A stretch of 64,000 bases of DNA. It comes from Piper betle. Lineage: Eukaryota > Streptophyta > Magnoliopsida > Piperales > Piperaceae. Every line of letters starts with the position of its first letter. Within the stretch, counting starts at the first letter, position 1. The translations under genes were made by a program, and so were the position numbers. The stretch lies in NCBI GenBank assembly GCA_033002965.1, contig JAURVB010006284.1, positions 1-64,000 on the forward strand. The letters run 5' to 3'. Positions 52,672 through 63,800 of this stretch are shown here, piece after piece. The notes below the pieces were generated by a model. That model saw only the letters and a list, made by a program, of their open reading frames with translations. It was not told where the DNA came from and searched no databases.

Positions 52672-52938
52672 AGCACTCTTTGACTTTCTTTTCAAAGTCC
52701 TTTTCATCTTTCCCTCACGGTACTTGTTCGCTATCATTCTCTCACCCATATTTAACCTTGGGCGGAATTTACCGCCCGATTAGAGCTGCATTCCCAAACA
52801 ACCCAACTAGTCGACAACACCTCGTGGAGCAACAGGGTCTGGGCACAATGGGGCTCTCACCCTCTCTAGTGCCCTATTCCATCGGACTTGGGCTCAGTCC
52901 GTCGCAAAGGATGCTTCTACAAACTACAATTCGTGCAG
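52672..52938 (-). rRNA. 25S rRNA fragment (degenerate), segment 1 (5' region)
   Basis: On the minus strand it contains GAATTGTAG, GAGGGTGAGAGCCCC, GTTGTTTGGGAATGCAGC, ATCGGGCGGTAAATTCC, and ATAGCGAACAAGTACCGTGA followed by GGGAAAGATGAAAAGGACTT and CAAAGAGTGC. This is unmistakably the 5' part of 25S rRNA (roughly positions 140-410). Transitions are frequent. It lies between the inverted arm and the right end of the LTR-like unit. Confidence 0.93.
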
Positions 52939-53733
52939 CAACAGATTTTAAACACACAAAATCCCAACAATAAAACAAATGCAAGGATGATTCAACAGCC
53001 ATATATCAGAGCAGACAAAGAGGTGTGTCAATGATAATGGATTTTTTGAGGAGGATATCCTTAGTTGGAAGACAGTTATTAAGAATTTTCCATCCAAGGA
53101 GCAGGTGCCGAGGATGAAGCTTCAATTTCTACCATGATTTCCAGTCAAAACTACAGCTGTTGATAATATTTATATCACTTGAAGTTTTCCGAGTGAACTT
53201 TTATCTAAGCGCACAATTTTGGATGAGCATTTAATGGGCTCCAATTTTAGTCACTTGGTCAAGCTTCCCACCTTCCAACCTTCCAACCTTCCAACCTTCA
53301 ACCCTACCTCTAGGCTTCATTTGATTAGCATGGAAAAAATATAAATGATATAAAAATTTTAAATAGTCAAATTTTCTAAATCAGCATATATATAATATAT
53401 TTTTTAAAAAAATTAGTACGTTTACAATATGCTTTGTATTCAAATTAATTATAATTAGAAAAAGGAAAAAAATTCTCATGGAAGGGGGTTAGCCACATAA
53501 AGTAACGATGATTATTTTATTTATTCTCATTTGAATATAATCATATTTAATTTGTATATAAAATAAATAACTTAATATTACTTTTTACATAAAATGCATG
53601 TTCGTTTGAACTATGTGATCGAACCTCCTGGTCAAGCATATGCCTCCGCAGCTAGCCATCACCTGAGAAACAATCCATGATAGTTCTGAAATCAAAGGAA
53701 GGGGATAAGAATGAGAAGATAAGGAGAGGAAGG

Positions 53734-54195
53734 TGATGGGCCCCCAAAAGGACTTGCAATATGTGTCACAAGTCTCTCTTAATCCAAAAGTTAGTTTAGG
53801 GAATAAAGCTTTCCCATTAGTATCTATACAAGTTACCAACACCCTGTACGACCAATATAGAATAAACCTAACAACTCCCCTTTACACATCGGGCGACCTC
53901 GAAATTATCATCATCTAACAATCTCACTTTCATCTCAAAATCATCAAATAACACCCACCTGGCAAACTCCCCTTAAATCATCAAATGGAACCCATAAAGG
54001 AAACAACATGGAGACATGAAGGAGACAACCACAATGAAGGAGACAACCACAATCATTGTTGGGCCCCCAAAAGGACTTACAATAGGTGTTACATGCCTTT
54101 CTTAAACCAAAAGCTAGCTCATGAATAAGGTTTTTCCATTAGCTTATATACAAGTCACCAACACCCTCTATGACCGATATGAGATAAACCCAACA
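53734..54195. mobile_element. TRIM-like element (462 bp) with perfect GAAGG target duplication
   Basis: Direct terminal repeats of 140 and 139 bp lie at 53734-53873 (TGATGGGCCCCC..CCTAACA) and 54057-54195 (TGTTGGGCCCCC..CCCAACA), about 80 percent identical by eye. The 5-bp flanks are GAAGG on both sides (53729-53733 and 54196-54200). The interior is about 183 bp, non-coding, with a short duplication of GAAGGAGACAACCACAAT. No standard primer-binding site was recognised, so orientation is open. Confidence 0.82.
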
Positions 54196-55785
54196 GAAGG
54201 TATGATTTGGGACCTGGAATTGTGAAACTTAGAAACTCCCCCGAACGTCTATAAATACCCAAGCGGTAAAGGAGAAAAGGGGGGCTTGTTGTATTGAAGA
54301 AAATTGAAGAAGAAAAATGTAACAAGAAAAGGAAGAAGAAGAAGCAGAAAAGAAAAGGAGAAAGGGGACAAACCCTTCGCCAGAGATCCATCTCTGACGC
54401 CCACCGGTGTAGATATTGGAGTGCCCTTGACACCGCCCAACCAAGAACCACCATTGTTTAAGCCTACCATGGCTGAAAAATCAAAGAGAAGGTGCACCCC
54501 CCTCCCAAAAGCTGTGGAGAACCTGCAAGCCACCATTTTGCCAACCTCTGTCCGGCCAGCCCAGGTTGTCTCCAGCCACTCCACCTCCACCAATACATTC
54601 ATCTCACTGCCATCGACGAAAGCCAACTGAGGACCACAGCCGAAGAAGCCCATGGCCGCCAGGAAATCGTCGACAAACTACCCACCGGAGAGGAAAGGAT
54701 CAAAAATCAGAAACACACTGTCAAGTTTGAAGCCTCCATACGGCCAGCCCATGCACTTCCAACCACGTCACCACTTTCACTCAACCCTCCTCAACACTGC
54801 CAACAATCCCAAGTCGAGAGGCACTGTTCTAAAGAGCCACCAGCCGTCAAAAAACTGCCCAAAAGAAGCCCACCAAAATAGTGCAGACGCCGCCACTTTC
54901 CAACCTCCGTCCACCCAACCCAGGCCACCGCCGCCCACGGAACTTGATACCCCACCATTTTTGGACTCTCCAGACGCAGTGATGGAGTTATTTCGAAGAT
55001 TTAGAGACAATAAGAGGATGAAAAAGGCCATTGGAATTAAAGCTATCAAAGGTGAATTTATTTAAAAGTGGCAAAATTTGCTATTTTTGTGTCAAGTGTA
55101 AAATTAAAGAAGAAATAGTGAATTGGTGGTCATCAAACCACCGTAAACTAACTTTGGGATTCAAGTAAAACTCTAACGAACCAAGTAAAAAATTCCTTGT
55201 GTCATTACTCGCTCACTACATTTTATTTTTATTTATTTTCTAACTCACACAATTTTTTCTCACTTACCTAACCCAACACGAAGTGAAGACTAAGCGCGGG
55301 AGCGGCATTCCCGCACCTGAACAATGCATTAAGAATAACTAGTTTTGGTAAGGTTCACTATTTAAAATCTTCTTGTCATTTTCACTACATACATGCCAAC
55401 CAAACGGACCTTAGGTTTTAAACCTTTAAATCTTCGGGCTTTTAGCTTCTACTTGCAAATAAAATTATGGAATTAGTGATAGAAATAATAACATTTGGTA
55501 ATTCTAGGGACTCTTGCAAAATATCTTCCCATTTTTTTCATAAATTAGAAGCTTGTTTCGTAGGTATATCCAGAAACCTTATATCCCTTCAAAATGTGAT
55601 TGAATGGCATGAATTTTTTTCTATACTTCCTGCAAATATTTTTCCTCAAATGTTTCCACCTCAATTGAATTTGTCCATTTATCAAAAAGCCCCATGTTTT
55701 TTAACAAAATAAACATCTGAACAAAATAAAATACCATGGACTAACTGTAATTAACCTCATAGTTGTTATTAACAGTAATTGTTCC
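54196..55785 (+). other. Promoter-like TATA region and proline/lysine-rich open frames of unknown nature
   Basis: TATAAATA at 54250-54257 precedes two plus-strand frames, 54304-54630 (108 codons, lysine/arginine-rich start) and 54652-55065 (137 codons, ending in KKAIGIKAIKGEFI). Both are rich in Pro, Ser and Thr and match no family I know. A transposon LTR and leader is as likely as a gene. The rest to 55785 is AT-rich, with no supported feature. Confidence 0.3.
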
Positions 55786-58675
55786 TGTAAAACCCACGAT
55801 TCGAGTCAGGGTTTTATATTCAGAATTGGTCGGTTTGACCATTATTTTAGTGTCGAGTCAGATTCAGAACACATGTACTAAGCTGACACCAGTCGCATGT
55901 ATGAGCTATGAGGATACCCAAGTATATGATGATAACGTCATGAACACAACATAATAGAATGAATTATCAGAATATATGAGAGTATGCCAGTTATTTTTAT
56001 TTTTATATACATTGGATCGTATAATTAGTTTTAGGCCGTTTACCGCATTAGGACACGTTACAGGCCGTTTGGGTGGGTTGATAGATCTAGAGCATATCAT
56101 TATGATGTTTTGGTGTTTGTTTGATTTTATGGGATTTTTCTCGATTTTTATGGAATTTTTAGAATTTATAGTGACTTTATTATTATTCTTGATTCGAGCC
56201 CAAGACGAGTCAAGTAATATTTACAAGTTTGCCACCAGCCCTTTTCTTCCCTCCCAACGCCTTCTTCCCCAAACCCTTGCCCCGACGCCGCCCCATGCAG
56301 TGTCATCACTGCCACCGTGGGCTCCACCCGCCGCAGATCGGCGCCCCCTAGCCCTACCACGGCGTCGTCGTGCCGCCACGACCAGGCCCAACCACCATCT
56401 AGCCGCCGCGACGCGAGGAAGCCGCGCCTTTGCATCATGCTTCCATCGCCGATTGGGCCACCGGCGACGGTCGCCACCATGATCGGGTGGTCACCCCGAC
56501 ACCCTCGACCACCCAGCGACCTTTCCTGACCGGAGCGGAGGCCGTCGCCACCCAGGCCGGCTGGATCGAGTCACCCATCGCCGCCACCACTATTTTAGCC
56601 ATTTTTTGGTGAGCCGCCACCTTCACCGACCATGTTGACTCCGTAGACGCGCCGGGCTCGCCGAGCCAGTTCCAATGGTACCCAATACCATTGCTTTCCA
56701 ACCAGTAGACGCCGCCGGCAACTGTTGCTAGAATTTGGTTGATCTTTCGTCGAGTTCATCCAGTTGAACCTGATCGACTTCGAACGCCGCCGAGCGTCGA
56801 ATTCGAGCTCCGAGACGCGCAACGAAACCCTAACCGTCGCGAATCATCGACAATGTGAGGTATAATTACCTCCAAATTGATCATTTAAAATTGATGAATG
56901 TTAGCACCGCATGCTAGGACTGATCAATTGTCATGATAAATGTATGAGTATGAATGAAGTAATGATTGCATGATGCAATTAATTGAGAATGAATGTTAAG
57001 TGATCTAATGAAGTAAAGCAAATTTGAGCATGATAATCGAGTACAACGTAACTTAGGAAATATAATAAAATTGGTGTTAATAGGATAAGTTGGAATTACT
57101 TTCACATTTATAATTGTTGATTGTTATGGTTGATGTTTGTATTGTGAGTGTGTTTGATCATGATGAGTTTGATTAATCATTTAGTTAGCGGGCGTTAGTA
57201 TTTAATTTTGATGTGTACGTACGAAATAGGAGCTCGCCGCCTAGGCACGATGACATGCTTGGAGCTTCTACCAAGTCCGTTTAGGACTCGCCTCTGTTTT
57301 ACGCTCTTCTATTGTATGCTTATTTTATTATTATCAGGACGGGTTAAGTAGAGTTTTATCAGATCCCACTTAACTCGGGCCATATAACCAAACAATTTTC
57401 CGGATTAATAACCTCTCAAGAATGAGATCCCTCGAGGATGAGATCCCTCGAGGATGATTTCGAAAATAAGATCCACCACAAGTTGCCTTTGGGCTTATTA
57501 TATAAATCCCTTCTCAGACCTATATATATAATTTTATCGAGTTTTTAGTGAGACGAGAGATGGAGAAACCGATTGACATACCATGAGTGGATGTCGTGAC
57601 AGTCAAAGCGGGCTCTGGATTAGTTCAGTAGATTGTTCCATTTCCAAGGGATCCTGACAACTCCGCGTTTGAGTTCCTCACACCCAGGGAACGTGGAGGT
57701 TTATGGAACTGTTTAATACAGCGCATGTCTGGACTTGTGGTTTAAAGGGTACTAAAGGCGACAACCTGAGAGTACTCGGCTTTCGTGCTCAAGGCTAGGA
57801 GAAATATGAAGGTAAGGAGAGGGCTTAGGATTTGAGACCAGAAAATAAAGTAAGAAAATGCGGAGAGAGGCATCAGTAGCAACATATCAATCAATTCGGG
57901 ATGCTACCGGGTCTGGAGCCCAGTGGCTCATCAGTAGGTGCCTTTCAGAGTGTTCATGAGGAGTATATGATGTTTTCTTTCATATGAGAGTTTGCTCTCA
58001 TAGCCAGCTTGTTATAGTTATTTTTCTTTCCGGACCAGTAACACTTGTTACTGACGTGTTTTTATACTATATGTAGGTAATGATCACAAGTTGGATGTGT
58101 CAGCCTGGACGGAGGAGCACTGATGTCGCTTGCACACATGTCAGTCAATAGAGTGGTTAATATTTTGTTATGATGTTATTATATTAATGTGATGTGATTA
58201 AATGCTAAAATATGAGGACATGATGAGATGAAATACTAAGACATGATGACAGGAAAAGGAAATGTGAATAGATTGCGCAGTGGAAGCATTGTGGGTTGAG
58301 ACCCAAGTTCTAGAATAAGTTTACAGCATATTAGATTGTGTGTGAATGAAATTGTTGATATATTCTTATATACTTGTATATATTGTTTTGACAGGGTGGA
58401 CCCTAATTGCACTTTTAGGGGTGACTATGTCCGTTTTATTTTAGAATTTTTATTGATTTTGATCGTAATCGAATTATTGTATGAATTACTTTGCATGTCA
58501 TCCATGTAGTATCATGTTAGGATTCTATGCATTTGTCTATGGATGACGAGTCGTATCTTCATCTTAAGACGCCGATATTAGATCCTAACGAGTAGGGTTC
58601 GGGTTGGCCGACTTAACCGGGCCCTGTAACATGCTGGTTCGGTTCACAAGTGTGGACCAGATTTAGGGTGTTACC
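55786..58675 (+). mobile_element. Solo LTR (2890 bp), same family as 24322-26451
   Basis: It starts TGTAAAACCCACGATTCGAG and ends TTTAGGGTGTTACC. Flanks GTTCC (55781-55785) and GTTCT (58676-58680) match at 4 of 5. It follows the other solo LTR in order but carries a longer GC-rich island (about 56270-56850), whose frames are proline/arginine-rich shadows. A duplication of GATCCCTCGAGGATGA is present near 57425-57455. No primer-binding site or internal region follows. Confidence 0.82.
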
Positions 58676-58694
58676 GTTCTACATCTTTAGCAAT

Positions 58695-59023
58695 TGTTCC
58701 ACATCTTTATATGAGGTATGTGGTAACTAATATAAATGTGACTTCATAGTGGCTAGTCATTTTATAGTAAAGCCAATAGACCCATTATTACATGATATCA
58801 GAGCCAACTCATCCATGAGATTCCTGTTTGTCATATTTTTTTAACGTCCAATGGTTTATAGGGTCCACGTGGTGAGTCTAGTACGACTTACACCAATAAT
58901 AGTGTATTAACACTATTTGTCCCGCATCCCTATACGAGTGAGTAGTGAATAATATAAACCTGAGTAGGTTTTTAAAGTAGGTAGTCATTTTAGAATGAAG
59001 CCCGTAGATCCATTTTCTTGGCA
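58695..59023 (+). mobile_element. TRIM-type miniature retrotransposon
   Basis: Direct repeats at 58695-58792 (TGTTCCACATC..TATTACA) and 58918-59023 (TGTCCCGCATC..CTTGGCA) share AATATAAA..GTAGTCATTTTA and AAGCC..TAGA(C/T)CCATT. TGATATCAGAGCC at 58793, right after the left repeat, is an initiator tRNA-Met primer-binding site with one change. The interior is about 125 bp. An extra TTCTACATCTTTAG block left of it suggests the true left repeat starts at 55780 and was split by the solo LTR. Confidence 0.7.
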
Positions 59024-60700
59024 TATGGCTTGTTCTAAAACCTGTGCCTTTGGCCCCGTGACGAGTACTATTTAATGATATCCAATTTGCTTATAGGATT
59101 CAAATTAAAAAGGAACAGTCCTTGGATCGATAAATGATACGAGAACCATCGTATAAATATGTCCTTGTTATGTTTGGCCATGACTATTGCATGCACCACA
59201 AGGCGCAGACTAGATATTCCTCTGGTTAGGCATTAACAGTTAAGGCAAACGTGTGATTTGATCCTTCTTTAGTGTAGAATTTTAGGACATGTTGCGCTTT
59301 TTTTTGTGTTAGAATAGGATTTGGGGTATTATTAATTAGTTTTAGTGTATTTTTTTGTCAATAAAGATAAAAGACTACGTGTTGTATTGTTGTACGTCAC
59401 CTTATCCATATTAGTTGATCTATGGCGCATTTTTGTTTATTGTTTATGATTTCAGATACTAAATTGTAAGCATGAAGCATTAGTTGATTGTGAATTGCTA
59501 CATGTTCAAGGCTTAGTGGTATGATCAGATTATTGTTTTGATGCGTTAGCTTAGTCGTATGACAAAGTTTAATCATATATGCCATATGGAGCCCATGGGC
59601 TCACCATGAAGTCAATAATAATGGGCTTTGAGTGGCCTGTGTCAAATGAGCCTAAGCTATATTTGAGTATCAAATCAAGCCCATTTAGAACGTACATGTA
59701 TAATTATACATAGGAGGTCTAGGTGTTGCTGTTGTCTTCTCGTTGTTGTCGCTGTTCTTTTATTTTATTTATTTTATGTTTGTGAGTCTAGTTACAAGTA
59801 CAGACATGAAGCAGACATTTTAATCCATTCATTTTTTATTTATTAAATATTAACTTAATTTAATTTAATTCATAAATAGCTTATGATGTAAACAAATAGT
59901 GTAAATCGATGACTTCGGAATTAGGCTAGGCCATAACAAAGATCCCATACATAAATCCAATTAAATAATCCAAAATTTAGCAAAAAAACACCTTAAATAA
60001 TATTAAATTGGGTAGTTCCAAATGGGGTTGCAAATGGTTATCTGATTTACTTATTTACTGTTCCACCAATCATTCCGAATCAAAATGACAAAAACATTTT
60101 AAAAAATTTTACTGAATGCAAAATAGATAAAATAGTTGACAAAATCAACCAAAACCAATTTCAAATTGAAATGATAGTAAAAAAGACCATACAGATATTG
60201 CTTTACCACTTTCTCAAGATTTATTTACTGATTTTATTTAAAAAAGTAAATCTTAAATAAGAAATATGTACTATTGAATTAATTATCCTAATCTCATTTA
60301 GAAAACAATATTCATTTTAAAGTTTTGTAAGCTAACATAAGAATAGTGACAAATTAGTTAGATTAAATAAAACAGTAGAGTAAGAATAACACTAATGACA
60401 AACAATTCAGAACTCAAGCTGACGGTTCGTTAATGATAAAAATTTTCTACATCATTTAACGATTCTGATAGAAGTCATTTACTAAAATGTAACAGCACCA
60501 ATTGCACAGCCCTGATTCCGGAGTGTTATATTATCTTCACTCGCCTAGTGCAAAATGCAACCATGCCGAAACGGAGTGACTATTCATTTTAAGAACACAA
60601 GTTTAAGTAAATCAAAAGCACTACACGACCAAATTGTCTGGTTTACCGACCCACACACAGGCAGCACAACCCTCAATGTTCCTCTTGGAAACCAATCCCC
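59024..60700. other. AT-rich intergenic DNA and BAG7 3' flank
   Basis: No gene or bounded repeat was recognised. The part adjacent to 60836 is the 3' flank of the minus-strand BAG7-type gene. Confidence 0.4.
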
Positions 60701-60835
60701 ACATCCAAAATCCATGGTACAGAAAACTACAGATAGATTAGAACACGAATGCTTTTACTTCCAAGGTGAAAAGCATCCGCATTGGAGACTGTTATTCTTC
60801 AGAGAGCCTGCCTCAAAAGGACTGCTTCTCCTGGT

Positions 60836-63800
60836 CTAGCACTGGTTAATCTCAGCCATAGCCAAGGCAATTTCCTTCTGAACAGGTCCTTCAGGCAGAT
60901 CAAACTTTCTTCTCATTGAACCCAACTTCCCAAGAGGCCGAGGATCCACAACCTCTAGCATTGCTTCCAGCTCGTCCAGCATGGCCTTCCTAGCTGCTCG
61001 AACCATCAAATCTACCCCCTACATTATGCACAGTTTTGAAAATTCATTATATGTCAAACCAATTATAGTGACATATAAATCCACATGAAAGACGAGTAGG
61101 TTCCAGAGCGTAAAAATGCCATTTTGAGTGGCAGAGACATAACTTTGCAAACAAATAAAAAGCATAGCTACAATAAGCAATACATTTTACCTCAATGGCA
61201 TCAACAGTAAGGAGGAGGACAATGATTTTCTCAGAGAACCTCTGGCGTTCTTCTTCATCACTAGCAAGATGACGGCGATAAGAGAAGTTGTAAAGCAAAG
61301 CCCTCATCTCTTTCAACTTGGTTTTGGCTACAGCAAGTTCACGAATTTCACGGAGTGCTTTTGATCTGCGAACCAGATGAGCCCTGAAGGTCACCTGTAT
61401 CAGGGCGGCTGCATCTTGGCGTGTCAGTACCTTCTTTTTCCCCTTGTCCTTCTTGAGTGTCAAGGCCTTTCTCTTCGCAAGCACCTTGGAGATCAGCAAA
61501 GTAAACAAAAACAGGGACAGCAAACTAAATCAGTTGAAAAACGTAATGTTCATGTTAGGAAAGTGTAAAATCAGTGAATCACAAGCAGTGCCTAGCACCA
61601 AAAAAATAAAAATAAAAATAAAACAAAAAAACCTGCTGATCATGCCATATATTTAGAATGATAAGAAGGGAAATGACAAAGTCTTCCCCAGCTCCACTAC
61701 AGTGACCTAACATGATAAGTAACTACAATTAAAAGAATAAGACAACCACGAAACATAATCCGGGTAATACTAGCTTTGGCCATCTGATAACAAAAAATTG
61801 ACAAAATGAAACGGTTATGCAAGTGATTCGGATTTCCCCTTGTCCTTCTTAAGTGTAAAAGCCTTTCTCTTTGCAAACACCTGGGTGATAAGAAAAGTAT
61901 ATAAAACAGGGACAACAAACTAAATGAGTTAAAACTTGATGTTTATGCTAAAAAAAAGTAAATCAATGATTCACAAGCAGAGCCTAGCACCAAAAACCAT
62001 GATCATGGCACATTTTTAGAATGATAAGAAGGGAAATCACAAAGAACCCCAGCTATACTTCGATGACCTAACATGAAAAGTAACAACAATGAAAAGAGTA
62101 AGAGAGCCACAAAACTTAATCCATGTAATGCTAGCTTTGACTATCTGATAACAAAAAATTGACAACAAATGAAATGGTTATGCAAGTGAATTAGATTTTA
62201 AAAACAGTTTCAAGACTACAAATTAGACTCTTCTCACTGCAGTAAGATCATGCAGTCTGCAAACAGATGATGATCACCAACCCCAACTTGTAAAATAAAA
62301 AATACTGCAAATCAGCCCCCATAACTAGCCAAAATGGGTCATAAATTATAATTAAATGTGGCATCAGCTTTTAGAACTGCCAATAAATGAAGAAGTTCCC
62401 AGTCAAGGTAAACATAAGTGGCGGTTAATTTTACTCTTACAAAAAGTGACTTACCATAGTAAACAACATGATATAAAATTGAATACATAGAAAAAGATAA
62501 TTAACCTGTAGCTATACTACAACAACCAAACATGATAAGAAACAACAGCACTGGAGTTCAAGAGCAAAACAATCATTTAATGTGCATAAGGTGATCACTG
62601 CTTACTTCAGGAAATGAAAGCATTTGAAAGAAAAATATTAACAAAGAAACAATCACAAAGACCCTAAGGATCCAAAAACCGTGTGACGTCTACAAGTTCA
62701 GCGCTTCTTGCGGCAGCAAATCCTTTCAGACAACTGTGTACCATTAATTGTTATTGTACGCTTGATGCACTATGATTTTTCACCAGATGGTAGCCATCAA
62801 CAAAATTAAATCAGCACAGTAAGATATTTCACCAGATAGTCACCATCACCAACACCAACAAGTAAAACTAACAAATTTCATTGAGCACAGTGGCTTGTGC
62901 AAACATGCACTCAAAACTAGCCATATTGCTCCATAAATCATGACAAAATGTGGAATCAGCCTGTATAGCTATTATTCACCAAATAAGCTCACAGTGATTA
63001 GTCTGACAAACAGTGATATACGATCAACATGATCAACAGTTTGGGTATTGGTCGAATCAGACAATTACTCATGAAGCAAGTAGTGAAGAGACCAATTACT
63101 AACTTGCTCCAGAGTAAACACACCTGGATCAGCTTTTACAGCCATCAATAAAAAAGTTCACAATGAGAAGTTGGTTCTGATATACAATGATGTACCATAA
63201 TAGACAACATGATCAATGATTTAGGCATTGGTCGAATCAAATAAGCAATCATGAAGTAAGTAGTGAAGAGACCAATTACTCCTAAGCTGCTTCAGAGAAA
63301 AAGTAGTTGGATCAGCATTTTACCGCTACAATTTACCAAAGAACTTCACAATGACTAATTTTATACTCTGCTAAACAGTGCTGTACTATAATAAACAAAG
63401 CGATCAATGATTTGGGTATTGATCGAATGAAGACAAGAAATCATGAATTAAGTGAGATGGATCAGCATTTACAGCTATCGTTAACTAAAGAAAGTTGACA
63501 GTTATCGCAAAGTTGACAAATTGATCACTGTTAAACAGTGATCTACCCTAATGAAGACCATGATCCACCACTAAAATAAGTAAGATAAAGTAGTAGTTAA
63601 AAGATCAGTTGCTACTAACTTGTTTAAGAGCAAGAGCAGGTGGATCAGCATCCCCAACCTCAACAAGCACCCCCTTCTCCTTCTTCTCATCCTTCCCTTT
63701 CTTCCTCTTCCCGACGCCGCCGGCCGGAGCGGCCGAGGATTCGAAAGTGTAAATCTTGGTGACGGGCCTGCCAGCCCCTTCCCCTTGAACTCCGCCGTCC

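Larger units (their letters stand above)
51973..52969 (-). mobile_element. LTR-like unit carrying two 25S rRNA segments, perfect ATAAA target duplication
   Basis: The ends are TGTTGGGA..TCCCAACA, and ATAAA flanks both sides (51968-51972 and 52970-52974). These are the signatures of an LTR-retrotransposon insertion or solo LTR. Inside are an arm of about 110 bp (51975-52083) that recurs inverted at about 52552-52660, an AT-rich stretch (52085-52390), and two pieces of 25S rRNA at 52393-52560 and 52672-52938. On the minus strand both rRNA pieces are in sense orientation and in their natural order, with the intervening 25S sequence missing and the inverted arm between them. No protein-coding region is present. 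It sits within a LINE relic. A solo LTR with captured rRNA, or a TRIM-like element analogous to Cassandra, both fit. Confidence 0.75.
51650..53260 (-). pseudogene. LINE ORF2 C-terminal relic (zinc-binding and RNase H-like parts), split by an insertion
   Basis: On the minus strand the segment near 53110-53010 reads LLLGWKILNNCLPTKDILLK followed by CxxC-like IDTPLCL, resembling the zf-RVT region of plant LINEs. After the 997 bp insertion the frame resumes with ASRSFVFACIGLDW and IWIRRNEVLFSKGHSTNLQE (51653-51901), typical of the region that follows. Removing 51973-52969 with one ATAAA copy restores collinearity. No reverse transcriptase core is left. Confidence 0.55.

Noticed and set aside
54304..55065. 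Two plus-strand ORFs after a TATA box as a real gene
   Set aside because: No family was recognised, composition is proline/serine/lysine-rich, and the setting next to a TRIM and solo LTR makes LTR/leader sequence equally likely. Kept only as an unassigned region.
56166..56701. Several 60-168 codon ORFs on both strands
   Set aside because: All lie in the GC island of the solo LTR at 55786-58675.
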